Shown one piece after another: positions 45,847-53,839 of a stretch of 64,000 nt of DNA. The stretch comes from Flavobacteria bacterium GWA2_35_26 (GTDB taxonomy: Bacteria > Bacteroidota > Bacteroidia > Flavobacteriales > Flavobacteriaceae), in contig MGWH01000006.1 in assembly GCA_001800905.1 (NCBI GenBank), forward strand, positions 62,001 to 126,000. The letters run 5' to 3'. The translations under genes were made by a program, and so were the position numbers. Under the pieces are notes generated by a model, which was given only the letters and a program-made list of their open reading frames with translations, was not told the DNA's origin and did not search any database. Numbering within the stretch: position 1 is the stretch's first letter; the number at the start of each line of letters is the position of its first letter.

Positions 45847-46464
45847 TTATTTTTTTAAGAATAAGGCTTCTTTAATTTTATTTAATCGGTTGAGAACTTT
45901 TACGTTAAATGGATGTCTAGGCGGAATCTTTTGTTTCTCTTTTGGATCGTATAACATTCCGGTGCACAAACACATTTTATTGTCTTTGCTTTTTAAGATA
46001 TCATAGTTGGTACAGGTTTGGCATCCTTTCCAAAAACTAGGATCAGTAGTCAATTCAGAAAACGGAACCGGTTTGTATCCTAAATCGGAATTGATTTTCA
46101 TTACGGCTAAGCCTGTAGTGATACCAAATACTTTAGCATCCGGATATTTTTTTAGTGAATAATCAAATACTTTGGATTTGATTTTTTTGGCTAAACCGTG
46201 ATGTCTATAATTGGGGTGAACAATTAATCCGGAGTGCGCCACAAATTTTCCGTGTTGCCAACTTTCAATATAACAAAAACCTGCAAATTTACCATCGACT
46301 AAAGCAATGATAGCATCTTGGTTTTCCATCTTTTTTTTAATGTATTCGGGAGTTCTTTTTGCGATACCAGTCCCTCTTAATTTGGCGGAGGTTTCAATAG
46401 TTTCGCAAATTTCATTCGCAAATTGATAATGCTCTTCTTGAGTTACAACAATTTTAATATTCAT
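45847..46464 (-). CDS. GNAT acyltransferase, candidate N-acylglutamate synthase
   Basis: 205 aa from ATG 46464 (MNIKIVVTQE); an upstream ATG at 46497 adds only an AT-rich stretch. GNAT fold with the CoA-binding motif VHPNYRHHGLAKK (82-94) and GFCYIESW. Unlike common GNATs it has a C-terminal Cys set, CQTC (148-151) and CLC (165-167), suited to zinc binding. As first gene of a complete arginine operon that lacks argA and argJ, it is the natural candidate for N-acylation of glutamate. It is probably preceded by a long leader. Confidence 0.8.
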   Translation of the reverse strand: MNIKIVVTQEEHYQFANEICETIETSAKLRGTGIAKRTPEYIKKKMENQDAIIALVDGKFAGFCYIESWQHGKFVAHSGLIVHPNYRHHGLAKKIKSKVFDYSLKKYPDAKVFGITTGLAVMKINSDLGYKPVPFSELTTDPSFWKGCQTCTNYDILKSKDNKMCLCTGMLYDPKEKQKIPPRHPFNVKVLNRLNKIKEALFLKK

Positions 46465-46769
46465 TTCAAGAGTTAATTTTATAATTAAATGAAACAATTA
46501 TGATTGGAATACAATAATTTAAATCCAAACCATCTACACACGAACAAATTCGATTAGTGATTGTTTTTGAGCGATTTAAAAGAAAATTCTTCGGATTTAA
46601 ATATCCAATGTAAAACGAAAGTGATTTCAAAACAATAAGTTGAAAATGAATAAAAGGTTAAAAACACAAATGGAAACTATAGTGATAGTGTCCGTACTTC
46701 GGGAGAAGTCGAATGTGTATTTATCCGTGATAAAGAAGTTATATGTAAACTGTTTTTATTCATCGCCAG
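46465..46769 (-). promoter_or_regulatory. Long 5' leader of the arginine operon
   Basis: The TATTTTTG box at 46770-46777 predicts a start near 46764, about 300 nt before the acyltransferase ATG. The leader holds a 28-codon ORF at its 5' end (46763-46677) and a 5-bp hairpin ACTTC/GAAGT inside that ORF. GGATTTAAAT (46593-46602) can pair with ATTTAAATCC (46517-46526), a 10-bp long-range helix. An AT-only palindrome lies near 46473-46488. I recognise no known riboswitch. Confidence 0.5.
46677..46763 (-). CDS. Possible 28-aa leader peptide of the arginine operon
   Basis: The ORF begins MNKNSLHITS and ends SPEVRTLSL before TAG. Its ATG lies 6 nt after the -7 box, so it would be read from a leaderless or nearly leaderless mRNA. 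Ten of 28 residues are Ser or Thr and two are Arg (both CGG). It is short enough to occur by chance, and Arg content is too low for classical arginine attenuation. Its placement at the transcription start is the main support. Confidence 0.35.
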   Translation of the reverse strand: MNKNSLHITSLSRINTHSTSPEVRTLSL

Positions 46770-46777
46770 CAAAAATA
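46770..46777 (-). promoter_or_regulatory. -7 box of the arginine operon
   Basis: Reverse-strand TATTTTTG. The nearest TTG upstream is at 15 nt, shorter than the usual 17-19. No other good box lies between here and the acyltransferase start. Confidence 0.5.
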
Positions 46778-47008
46778 CAACTTTTTTTATAACAAGTGGT
46801 TGTTTCTGTGTTTTCTAACATTTTTACATGTCAATGTTAAGATGTTTAAATTTAGGACTCTTTGTTATTGGTTATATAGATTTCTTTTCGAATGATTTTT
46901 GAATCTAGTAGGTAGTAATAAAACGGAAAGACTTTGTTGTTAATTAGTTTGTTAAAAACTACTAGGTCTTTTATAAAGACAAGCTATTATTTAGCCGACG
47001 TTTTTTTG

Positions 47009-47016
47009 TATTTTTG
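47009..47016 (+). promoter_or_regulatory. -7 box of glyA
   Basis: TATTTTTG, 25 nt before ATG 47042, with TTA at 19 nt upstream. It lies inside the longer open frame and fixes the start at 47042. Confidence 0.6.
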
Positions 47017-47041
47017 CCTCAAATTAACAAAAACTACACAA

Positions 47042-48316
47042 ATGCAACGCGACGAACAAATTTTTGACCTTATCCTAGAAGAACAAGAAAGACAAATTCA
47101 CGGAATAGAATTAATTGCATCAGAAAACTTTGTAAGTGACGAAGTAATGGAAGCGGCAGGTTCTGTTTTGACTAACAAATATGCAGAAGGATATCCTGGA
47201 AAAAGATATTACGGCGGTTGCGAAGTAGTGGATGTTGTGGAACAAATTGCCATTGACAGAGCTAAAGAATTATTTGGTGCTGAATATGCAAACGTTCAAC
47301 CGCACTCAGGTTCTCAAGCCAATACTGCAGTGTACCACGCTTGTATTAAACCTGGTGATACTATTTTAGGATTTGATTTAGCGCACGGTGGTCACTTGAC
47401 TCACGGTTCGCCAGTTAATTTTTCTGGTCGTTTATACAACCCAGTTTTTTACGGTGTTGACAAAGAAACAGGTCGATTGGATTATGATAAAATTCAAGAA
47501 ATTGCAACTCAATCAAAACCTAAGTTAATTATCGCGGGAGCTTCGGCTTATTCTCGTGATATGGATTTTGCTCGTTTCAGACAAATTGCGGATAGTGTTG
47601 GTGCTATTTTATTAGCTGATATTTCGCATCCAGCAGGTTTGATCGCCAAAGGATTGATGAACGATCCATTGCCTCATTGTCATATTGTAACAACTACTAC
47701 ACATAAAACATTACGTGGACCTCGTGGTGGATTGATCTTGATGGGTAAAGATTTTGAAAACCCATTTGGTTTAACTACTCCAAAAGGTGAAATCAGAATG
47801 ATGTCTAATTTATTGGACTTAGCTGTTTTTCCTGGTAACCAAGGTGGACCATTAATGCATATCATCGCTGCTAAAGCAGTTGCTTTTGGCGAAGCTTTAC
47901 AAGATGAATTCTTTACGTATGCGATGCAATTACAAAAAAATGCTAAAGCAATGGCTGACGCTTTTGTAAAAAGAGGATACGAAATCATTTCTGGTGGTAC
48001 AGACAATCACATGATGTTGATCGACTTGCGAAATAAAAACATTTCAGGTAAAGACGCTGAAAACGCCTTAGTAAAAGCAGAAATTACAGTAAATAAAAAC
48101 ATGGTTCCATTTGATGACAAATCTCCATTTGTTACTTCTGGAATTCGCGTTGGAACTGCAGCAATTACTACTCGTGGTTTAGTAGAAGAAGATATGGAAA
48201 CTATCGTAGCACTTATCGATAAAGTCTTGATGAATCATACTGACGAAGATGTAATCGAAGAAGTAGCTGCTGAAGTAAACGAAATGATGAGCGAAAGAGC
48301 CATCTTCGTTTTCTAA
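47042..48316 (+). CDS. glyA: Serine hydroxymethyltransferase
   Basis: 424 aa from ATG 47042 ([11 protein letters not shown]); upstream codons precede the promoter and are rejected. [27 protein letters not shown], and the PLP Lys222 in [14 protein letters not shown] are all present. It converts serine and tetrahydrofolate to glycine and methylene-tetrahydrofolate, the main one-carbon source. Single gene ended by a 16-bp hairpin. Confidence 0.97.
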   Translation: MQRDEQIFDLILEEQERQIHGIELIASENFVSDEVMEAAGSVLTNKYAEGYPGKRYYGGCEVVDVVEQIAIDRAKELFGAEYANVQPHSGSQANTAVYHACIKPGDTILGFDLAHGGHLTHGSPVNFSGRLYNPVFYGVDKETGRLDYDKIQEIATQSKPKLIIAGASAYSRDMDFARFRQIADSVGAILLADISHPAGLIAKGLMNDPLPHCHIVTTTTHKTLRGPRGGLILMGKDFENPFGLTTPKGEIRMMSNLLDLAVFPGNQGGPLMHIIAAKAVAFGEALQDEFFTYAMQLQKNAKAMADAFVKRGYEIISGGTDNHMMLIDLRNKNISGKDAENALVKAEITVNKNMVPFDDKSPFVTSGIRVGTAAITTRGLVEEDMETIVALIDKVLMNHTDEDVIEEVAAEVNEMMSERAIFVF

Positions 48317-48338
48317 GATAACCTTCCAAAATTGATAT

Positions 48339-48395
48339 AAAGTTTAAAGTTTTGTGTAACCTTGTTTTCGCAAAACTTTAAACTTTTTTATTTTT
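48339..48395 (+). terminator. Terminator of glyA
   Basis: AAAGTTTAAAGTTTTG (48339-48354) pairs perfectly over 16 bp with 48371-48386, followed by a T-rich run. Confidence 0.85.
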
Positions 48396-48419
48396 ACTCC
48401 TTTATAAATTCTGATCCAA

Positions 48420-49013
48420 ATGTCCATACTGCGATTAAAACTGCCAACCGACCCACGATGGGTCAATATTGTCGAAAAAAATATTGAAGAAATTCTGACG
48501 GACCACGCTTGGTGCGAACAGAAAGCGGCTACCAATGCCATTACAATAATTACGCATAATTCGGAGCATCAAGATTTAGTTCAGGATCTTTTGGCTTTGG
48601 CCAAAGAAGAAATTGATCATTTTGAACAAGTACACAATATCATTATCAAACGCGGTTTACAACTAGGTCGCGAACGCAAAGACGATTATGTGAACGAGTT
48701 GTATCTGTATATGAAACGAAGCAACACCGGAAGTCGAGTGTCTGGTTTAGTAGAACGTTTGTTGTTTTCGGCCATGATTGAGGCGAGAAGTTGTGAGCGA
48801 TTTAAAGTCCTTTCTGAAAATATTGAAGATGAAGAATTGGCTACTTTTTACCGCAATTTGATGGAAAGTGAAGCGGGACATTATACTACTTTTATTAGTT
48901 ATGCCCGTAAATATGGAGAAGGTATAGATGTAGAACAACGCTGGAGAGAATGGTTGGACTTCGAAGCTTCTATTATCACCAATTATGGCAAAGGTGAAAC
49001 TGTGCATGGGTAG
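48420..49013 (+). CDS. miaE: tRNA 2-methylthio-N6-isopentenyladenosine hydroxylase
   Basis: 197 aa. Ferritin-like di-iron protein: DHAWCEQKAATNA, ALAKEEIDHFEQVH (ExxH), LLFSAMIEARSCERF and LMESEAGHYTTFI supply the Glu and His ligands. It hydroxylates the prenyl group of ms2i6A37 in tRNA with oxygen, so it needs aerobic conditions. Family assignment from the motif order and the length. Stands alone. Confidence 0.88.
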   Translation: MSILRLKLPTDPRWVNIVEKNIEEILTDHAWCEQKAATNAITIITHNSEHQDLVQDLLALAKEEIDHFEQVHNIIIKRGLQLGRERKDDYVNELYLYMKRSNTGSRVSGLVERLLFSAMIEARSCERFKVLSENIEDEELATFYRNLMESEAGHYTTFISYARKYGEGIDVEQRWREWLDFEASIITNYGKGETVHG

Positions 49014-49036
49014 CATTATCAATTCTAAAAATTGAA

Positions 49037-49606
49037 TTACTCCACTATGATATTGTGCTTATACAACAATCCTTTGAGACCTTCTAAAGCGAAAGTTGCT
49101 TTTTTAATCTTGGTTTTTTCTGGATCAATAGTGAAATTGTAGCTGGTTCTAAAATCAGCTTTTGAGGCGTTGGCTTTGTCAAATTCGGCACGATATAAAT
49201 CGCAATTATCAAAAACTACTTCAGATAAATCGGTTGCCATAAAATCCACGGCAATTAGACTACAGTTTTTAAATTGTGTTTCTTTTAGTTTTAAAGTGTA
49301 GAATTTGGAGAAGTCTAAATTACATCGGCTGAAGGCTATTTCAAAAATCAATTTGTCACACATTGAGAAATTAATATCCTGCATTTTGCAGTTATTGAAA
49401 TGTACAGTTCGCAATGCGGTATGATTGAGTTTGGTGCTATTTAAATTACAATTGGTAAACGAACACTCAATAAAAGTAACTCCAATGAAATTACAAGCGG
49501 TAAAATCACAATTGATAAACTGACAGGATTCAAATTCTTTGAGGTTCATTTCCTCTTCACCATAAGTGGTGTCTTGGTAGGTCAAATCAAAGAAGTATGT
49601 TGTCAT
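49037..49606 (-). CDS. Pentapeptide-repeat protein
   Basis: 189 aa with long runs of the five-residue pattern A(N/D)FxX, here as FINCDFTACNFIGVTFIECS and CNLNSTKLNH, and again DLSEVVFDNCDLYRAEF. These fold into a right-handed quadrilateral beta-helix. Cys is frequent at the pentapeptide positions. Some such proteins mimic DNA and protect gyrase (Qnr, MfpA); most have no known role, and nothing here shows gyrase linkage. Starts MTTYFFDLTYQDTTYGEEE. Convergent with miaE. Confidence 0.85.
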   Translation of the reverse strand: MTTYFFDLTYQDTTYGEEEMNLKEFESCQFINCDFTACNFIGVTFIECSFTNCNLNSTKLNHTALRTVHFNNCKMQDINFSMCDKLIFEIAFSRCNLDFSKFYTLKLKETQFKNCSLIAVDFMATDLSEVVFDNCDLYRAEFDKANASKADFRTSYNFTIDPEKTKIKKATFALEGLKGLLYKHNIIVE

Positions 49607-49629
49607 AATTTGAGGGGGATAGTTATTGA

Positions 49630-49762
49630 CTGGATTATATATCCTATAAAGCTCCGCTTTGAAAATAGAATTAAAACAAAAAAACGCTCAAGCTGTTTCT
49701 GGATTGCATATCCATAAAAGCTCCGCTTTGAAAATACAATTAAAACAAAAAAACGCTCAAGC
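49630..49762. repeat. Imperfect tandem direct repeat of 64 nt (period 69)
   Basis: Copies at 49630-49693 and 49699-49762 differ at six positions. Both begin CTGGATT, contain a small hairpin AAAGC-TCC-GCTTT and end AACGCTCAAGC. The end of the second copy is the left arm of the tRNA-Arg terminator; the first copy has lost its partner arm. A tandem duplication of the tRNA downstream region is the simplest reading. The open frame across it is spurious. Confidence 0.8.
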
Positions 49763-49780
49763 GAGCTTGGCGTTTTTTCT
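49752..49780 (-). terminator. Terminator of tRNA-Arg
   Basis: AACGCTCAAGC (49752-49762) pairs with GCTTGGCGTT (49765-49774) with one bulged base; on the reverse strand a T-run follows the stem. Confidence 0.75.
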
Positions 49781-49798
49781 TTTAATTGTATTTATTCG

Positions 49799-49872
49799 TG
49801 ACCTCGACTGGATTCAAACCAGTAACCTTCTGAGCCGTAATCAGATGCGCTATTCAGTTGCGCCACGAGGCC
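49799..49872 (-). tRNA. tRNA-Arg (anticodon ACG)
   Basis: Read on the reverse strand: acceptor GGCCTCG pairs with CGAGGTC (one G-T), D arm GCGC...GCGC, anticodon stem TCTGA/TCAGA enclosing TTACGGC (anticodon ACG), five-base variable loop, T arm ACTGG/CCAGT, discriminator A. CCA is not encoded. A34 would be deaminated to inosine by TadA to read CGU/CGC/CGA. A perfect promoter precedes it. Confidence 0.95.
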
Positions 49873-49884
49873 TTGTTACGGGTG

Positions 49885-49914
49885 CAAATATAGGTAAAAA
49901 TGGTAGATATCCAA
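49885..49914 (-). promoter_or_regulatory. Promoter of tRNA-Arg
   Basis: Reverse strand TTG (49914-49912), 19 nt, TATATTTG (49892-49885): perfect consensus, 12 nt before the mature tRNA 5' end. Confidence 0.8.
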
Positions 49915-49966
49915 ATCGAAAATTAAAAAATAACTGCTTTTTTAGACAATTACGTTCTTTAACTAT

Positions 49967-50110
49967 TTATTTATCTAAGGCTCTACAGGTTACATAATAG
50001 CGGTATCCTATTAACGCCATCTGCCATTTCTTTGCTTTGGACACATCCAAGCGTTGTTTGGTTAAACTTGGCAAAAGCACTTTATTAATTGTAGCTAAAA
50101 CTTTGAACAT
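49967..50110 (-). CDS. 47-aa basic conserved small protein
   Basis: It begins MFKVLATINKVLLPSLTKQ and ends WQMALIGYRYYVTCRALDK. I recognise this as a tiny flavobacterial family sometimes labelled SsrA-binding protein; at 47 aa it cannot be SmpB (about 150 aa), and that name is doubtful. It is rich in Lys/Arg and aromatic residues, with a possible short amphipathic or membrane-contacting C-terminal part. It lies between the tRNA promoter and the terminator of the gene at 50163. Function unknown. Confidence 0.65.
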   Translation of the reverse strand: MFKVLATINKVLLPSLTKQRLDVSKAKKWQMALIGYRYYVTCRALDK

Positions 50111-50128
50111 TTTTTTTTGGTAAAAATA

Positions 50129-50157
50129 AAAAAGACCATTGATTAAATGGCCTTTTT
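50129..50157 (-). terminator. Terminator of the secreted coiled-coil protein gene
   Basis: AAAAAGACCAT (50129-50139) pairs with ATGGCCTTTTT (50147-50157) with one mismatch; a T-rich run follows on the reverse strand. Confidence 0.75.
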
Positions 50158-50162
50158 AGTAT

Positions 50163-51065
50163 TTATTTCTTTTTTGATTTCGATTGAGTGGCTTTCTCTA
50201 AAGCGATTCGGGCTTTTTCTAATTCTTCTTTTGCTTTGATCATTTCTTCTTTGGCTTTGGCCAATTCTGATGTTACATCTGTTTCAGAATCTACCGATCC
50301 AATTATTTTTTTGATCTTCTTTTTGAAATCTTGTATCCCTTTTTCATTGCGCAAATCAAATTCGCTTAGTGGATTTGTTTCTGATTTTTCAATATCTTCA
50401 GAGTTCATTTCAGACTCTTTCTTAATTTTTTCAATTTCTTCTGCAGAGTAGTCGTCTTTTCCTGAAATGACTTCACCATCTTCAATAACTAAATCTTTTT
50501 TATTTGATTTTTTAATGATGATTTTGGACTTTCTAGATGATTTTGGAGATTCGTTTTTGTCAGAGAAATTAAATCGGAAACTTTCAGTTGAAGGATTTCC
50601 ATCTTCATCATGAAAACCGAATATTTTTACCGCACTTCCATTGGGTGCTCCACCAAATGAAAAACTATTCATTGGATTAGAATTGGAAGGAGTTCCAAAA
50701 CCAATTTCATTTCCCGACTTGTAAAAGTTAATGGTAGAAATAGGAGATTGTTGGTTGAGTTTCAATTCGCCTTTGTTTCCTTTTTCGTCTTCGTAACTTA
50801 CTTTTAAACCAGTAATTTCTTTATTCGCATTGCGTTTTACATCGGAATAATTAATAGTTACACCATATTTTTTCAATGCTCTAACATCGTCATTCATTTC
50901 TGATTCAGGAGTGGTTTTATTCCAAGTCATCACCACATCGTCATTTTCATTGTTGATTTCGATGATTTCTTTTTTCTTCTGATTTTGTGCCAATACAGCA
51001 ACAGAACCTCCGATAATTAAACTGAAAGCAAGGGCTAATGTGAAATAATGTTTTCTAGTATTCAT
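50163..51065 (-). CDS. Secreted protein with C-terminal coiled coil, function unknown
   Basis: 300 aa. Signal peptide to about residue 26 (VAVLAQ). The segment TPESEMNDDVRALKKYGVT then NYSDVKRNANKEITGLKVSY resembles a module at the C-terminus of flavobacterial M56/BlaR1-type peptidases, where it is periplasmic. The middle is Ser/Asn/Lys-rich, and the last 50 residues (ELAKAKEEMIKAKEELEKAR onward) form a charged coiled coil. No peptidase motif is present. It may be a standalone partner or a relative of that module. Has its own promoter and terminator. Confidence 0.7.
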   Translation of the reverse strand: MNTRKHYFTLALAFSLIIGGSVAVLAQNQKKKEIIEINNENDDVVMTWNKTTPESEMNDDVRALKKYGVTINYSDVKRNANKEITGLKVSYEDEKGNKGELKLNQQSPISTINFYKSGNEIGFGTPSNSNPMNSFSFGGAPNGSAVKIFGFHDEDGNPSTESFRFNFSDKNESPKSSRKSKIIIKKSNKKDLVIEDGEVISGKDDYSAEEIEKIKKESEMNSEDIEKSETNPLSEFDLRNEKGIQDFKKKIKKIIGSVDSETDVTSELAKAKEEMIKAKEELEKARIALEKATQSKSKKK

Positions 51066-51109
51066 AGTAAAAATTAAATTAAAAGTTGTGATTTCTATTT
51101 TTAACGAAG

Positions 51110-51138
51110 CAAACCTATTAATTGATTTTTAGACCCAA
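51110..51138 (-). promoter_or_regulatory. Promoter of the secreted coiled-coil protein gene
   Basis: Reverse strand TTG (51138-51136), 18 nt, TAGGTTTG (51117-51110). Leader about 40 nt. Confidence 0.7.
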
Positions 51139-51193
51139 AAATACCTTTGCAAAAATTTAACGTAATTAATTTTTTGATAAGAAAACACAACTA

Positions 51194-52408
51194 TTATTTT
51201 TCTAACACTAATAATCGTTGTAACCAAACACAACACAGAACAGCTAGTACTCCTAAAGTCCCCATTACAAACCAATTGGCTTGATAATTAAAATGGCTAA
51301 TAATTTCTAGTCCCATTTTAGAACTGGCAATGTGAGCCAAACTAAAACTCATAGTAAATAAAGCCATATAACGTCCTTCGTGGCCTTTGGGTGCGCGACT
51401 TAGAGCGAAAGAGTTAGAGAAAGGGAAAATGAACATTTCTCCAAAAGTGATAAAAAGTAAACTCACAATTAAGATGCCTGCCCAAGCATTGAATAACAAT
51501 ATATAGAAACTAATTGCCATTAAAACACTTCCCCATAAAATAATGGACAGTTTGCTGATGTCTTTGCGTTGGCAATAACTTACAATTGGCATTTCCAAAA
51601 AGAAAATGAGTATGCCATTAAGAGACAGAATCAATCCACTTTGAAATTCGGATAAACTAAAATGTTCGCTGTGATAAAGTGGTAGCGTAGTAAATAATTG
51701 AAAAAAAAGGATCGCAGTTATAAAACACACGAATAAGAAAATCCAAAATATTTTGTCTTTAAAAACCGATTCTCTTTTGGATTCGGCTTCTTTTTTTGCA
51801 ATTAAATCTTCAGGCACTTTCTTTTCTTTTACTAGTACAGCAAATAGAACAATAGCAATAATACACGAACTACCATCGACCCAAAATAGCGCTTGGTACC
51901 CTTGGTTCAAAATAATCAAACCACCCAAGGCAGGTCCTGCAGCAAATCCAAGATTAACGGCTAAACGAACTAATGTTAAAGCGCGAGTTCGATTTTCGGG
52001 TTTGGCATAGGTGCCTAAAGAAACAAACATGGCGGGACGGAACATATCGGCAATGACCATAATGATAAACATGCTGGCGCACAAAGCCCAAAAGGAAGTG
52101 ACGTATTGCAAGAAAAAGAACAAAACACCGCTAGTGAACAAACTAAAAATCATGATTTTGTAAAATCCGATTTTGTCCGATAATTTGCCTCCCATCCAAG
52201 AGCCAAGCATGGAACCAAAACCAAAACAAACCATAATCCATCCTACTTGAGAATAGGAGAGATGCAAGTCTTCTTTTAGGTATTTAGATAAAAACGGCAA
52301 TACCATTGTGCCAGCCCGATTGATAAATGTAATCAACGCGAGTATCCAAACCTCTCTTCGAAAGCCTCTAAAATTATTGATGTATCGTTGTATTCCGGAC
52401 TGAATCAT
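51194..52408 (-). CDS. MFS transporter (efflux type)
   Basis: 404 aa with twelve predicted membrane helices. The MFS signature GSWMGGKLSDKIGFYKIM lies after helix 2, and NRTRALTLVRLAVNLGFAAGPALGG in helix 5 is the antiporter-type motif found in drug exporters of the MdtH/YfkF kind. A 12/6-helix loop with KKVPEDLIAKKEAESKRES links the halves. It likely exports small molecules using the proton gradient; the substrate is unknown. Single gene. Confidence 0.85.
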   Translation of the reverse strand: MIQSGIQRYINNFRGFRREVWILALITFINRAGTMVLPFLSKYLKEDLHLSYSQVGWIMVCFGFGSMLGSWMGGKLSDKIGFYKIMIFSLFTSGVLFFFLQYVTSFWALCASMFIIMVIADMFRPAMFVSLGTYAKPENRTRALTLVRLAVNLGFAAGPALGGLIILNQGYQALFWVDGSSCIIAIVLFAVLVKEKKVPEDLIAKKEAESKRESVFKDKIFWIFLFVCFITAILFFQLFTTLPLYHSEHFSLSEFQSGLILSLNGILIFFLEMPIVSYCQRKDISKLSIILWGSVLMAISFYILLFNAWAGILIVSLLFITFGEMFIFPFSNSFALSRAPKGHEGRYMALFTMSFSLAHIASSKMGLEIISHFNYQANWFVMGTLGVLAVLCCVWLQRLLVLEK

Positions 52409-52424
52409 AGTAAAATTTGTGTGC

Positions 52425-52432
52425 CAAAGGTA
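52425..52432 (-). promoter_or_regulatory. -7 box of the MFS transporter gene
   Basis: Reverse-strand TACCTTTG, 16 nt before the ATG; no -33 TTG found. Confidence 0.45.
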
Positions 52433-52504
52433 CCAACTTTTGGTTTACATTTTATTCTAGTAATTAGGATGTTTTAAATTAATTTCATTTGCCCTGAAAT
52501 CGTT

Positions 52505-52533
52505 TTGTTTTCTATTGGATTGTAGTATTTTTG
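52505..52533 (+). promoter_or_regulatory. Promoter of the DUF1684-TatD-tcdA-HAD run
   Basis: TTG (52505-52507), 18 nt, TATTTTTG (52526-52533), 16 nt before ATG 52550. Confidence 0.75.
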
Positions 52534-52549
52534 TTGAAATTTAATTGGA

Positions 52550-53152
52550 ATGAAAAAGATACTACTGCTTGTTATGCTGTTGCAATTTAGTTTTGGCTTT
52601 GCCCAATCCCAGTTCAGTTGGGAAGCAGTAGAAAAATTCCAAAATGAATTGAATGCCGAATATGCAGATGCTAAGACAAGTCCGCTTTTACCCGAAGATT
52701 TGAAAGTGTTTAAAAGCTTGGATTTTTATCCTGCTAATGAAAAATTCAATGTGGTAGCTAAATTCGTTCGAACTGCCAACGAGCAACCTTTTGAAATGAA
52801 AACCTCAACCGATAGAAAACCGGTTTATGTGAAATATGGAGAAGCGCATTTTAGCATTGAGGGTCAGCTTTTCAAATTGAATATCTATCAAAATATTGAA
52901 TTGTCTAAGAAAGAGCAATACAAAGATTATTTGTTTTTGCCTTTTTCTGATTTGACTTGCGGTGACGAAAGTTATATCGGTGGAAAATACATTGATCTTA
53001 AAATTCCTCAAGGCGATACGGTTGTGATAGATTTTAATAGGTCGTACAATCCGTATTGTGCATACAGTCCTAAGTATTCGTGTCCAAAAGTGCCTTTAGA
53101 AAATGATTTAAAAATAGCAATTCGTGCTGGCGTTAAAAAGTTTCATGACTAA
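52550..53152 (+). CDS. DUF1684 secreted protein
   Basis: 200 aa. Signal peptide MKKILLLVMLLQFSFGFAQ. The mature protein has FQNELNAEYADAKTSPLLPED near the N-terminus and DLTCGDESYIGGKYIDL, FNRSYNPYCAYSPKYSCP and PLENDLKIAIRAG at the end, the pattern of DUF1684. Biochemical role unknown. Its stop shares a base with the TatD start (TAATG). Confidence 0.88.
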   Translation: MKKILLLVMLLQFSFGFAQSQFSWEAVEKFQNELNAEYADAKTSPLLPEDLKVFKSLDFYPANEKFNVVAKFVRTANEQPFEMKTSTDRKPVYVKYGEAHFSIEGQLFKLNIYQNIELSKKEQYKDYLFLPFSDLTCGDESYIGGKYIDLKIPQGDTVVIDFNRSYNPYCAYSPKYSCPKVPLENDLKIAIRAGVKKFHD

Positions 53153-53811
53153 TGCAGTACTTTAATTTACATACACATTCGTTTAGCAATCAGGCAGATG
53201 TGGTTGAATTAGTCAATCAATATCCTCAAGAATTTTCGGATTCAATTCCGTATTACTCCATTGGTATTCATCCATGGTTTATTGTGGAAGACCGCATCGA
53301 AAGTGATTTAGCTATTCTCGAAAGTAAATTAAGCGAACCTGGATGTTTGGCTTTGGGCGAATGTGGATTGGACAAACGAATTGAAGTTGTTTTTGAATTA
53401 CAGCAAACCGTTTTTGAGCGACAATTGCTTTTGGCTGAACAGTACCAAAAACCGGTTGTGATTCATTGTGTGGCCGCTTTTCAGGAATTGATTACCATCA
53501 AAAAGAAATTGAAAATTTCAGTTCCCTTTTTGATTCATGGATTTTCTAAAAATGAACAGATCGCTAAAGAATTAGGAGCCAATGGTTGTTACATTTCTTT
53601 TGGCAAGTATTTATTACGAATGCCCCAATTGGAATCGGTTTTTAAAGACATGCCTAATGACCGATTTTTCTTGGAAACTGATACGGACGAACAAACGATT
53701 CAGGAAGTGTATGCATTGGCTGCAAAATATAAAGGGCTAACAATTCCTCAATTACAAGAATTGGTAACTATTAATTTCAGTACTATTTTTGGTACCCAAT
53801 TTAACAAATAA
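53152..53811 (+). CDS. TatD family metal-dependent hydrolase
   Basis: 219 aa. NLHTHSF provides the first metal His pair (an HxH where the family usually has DxHxH), ALGECGLDKR the Glu, VIHCVAAFQE and FLIHGFSKN the later His, and FLETDTDE the Asp. Members are DNases or related phosphoesterases. It is shorter than E. coli TatD (about 260 aa), as usual for this Bacteroidota branch. Coupled to DUF1684 and followed 28 nt later by tcdA. Confidence 0.85.
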   Translation: MQYFNLHTHSFSNQADVVELVNQYPQEFSDSIPYYSIGIHPWFIVEDRIESDLAILESKLSEPGCLALGECGLDKRIEVVFELQQTVFERQLLLAEQYQKPVVIHCVAAFQELITIKKKLKISVPFLIHGFSKNEQIAKELGANGCYISFGKYLLRMPQLESVFKDMPNDRFFLETDTDEQTIQEVYALAAKYKGLTIPQLQELVTINFSTIFGTQFNK

Positions 53812-53839
53812 CCGAATAAACAGATAAATAAATACAATC

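Noticed and set aside
46681..46720. TTCGGGAGAAG-like stretch resembling part of 23S rRNA or a known riboswitch
   Set aside because: Similarity is limited to one small stem-loop; flanks do not match rRNA and no riboswitch core I know can be laid over the region.
46934..47041. 36-codon N-terminal extension of glyA
   Set aside because: A -7 box lies inside it and serine hydroxymethyltransferases begin at the conserved segment after ATG 47042.
49659..49997. 112-codon open frame across the repeat and tRNA-Arg
   Set aside because: It runs through the tRNA gene, its promoter and a tandem repeat and encodes no recognisable protein; the first half is the repeat translated twice.
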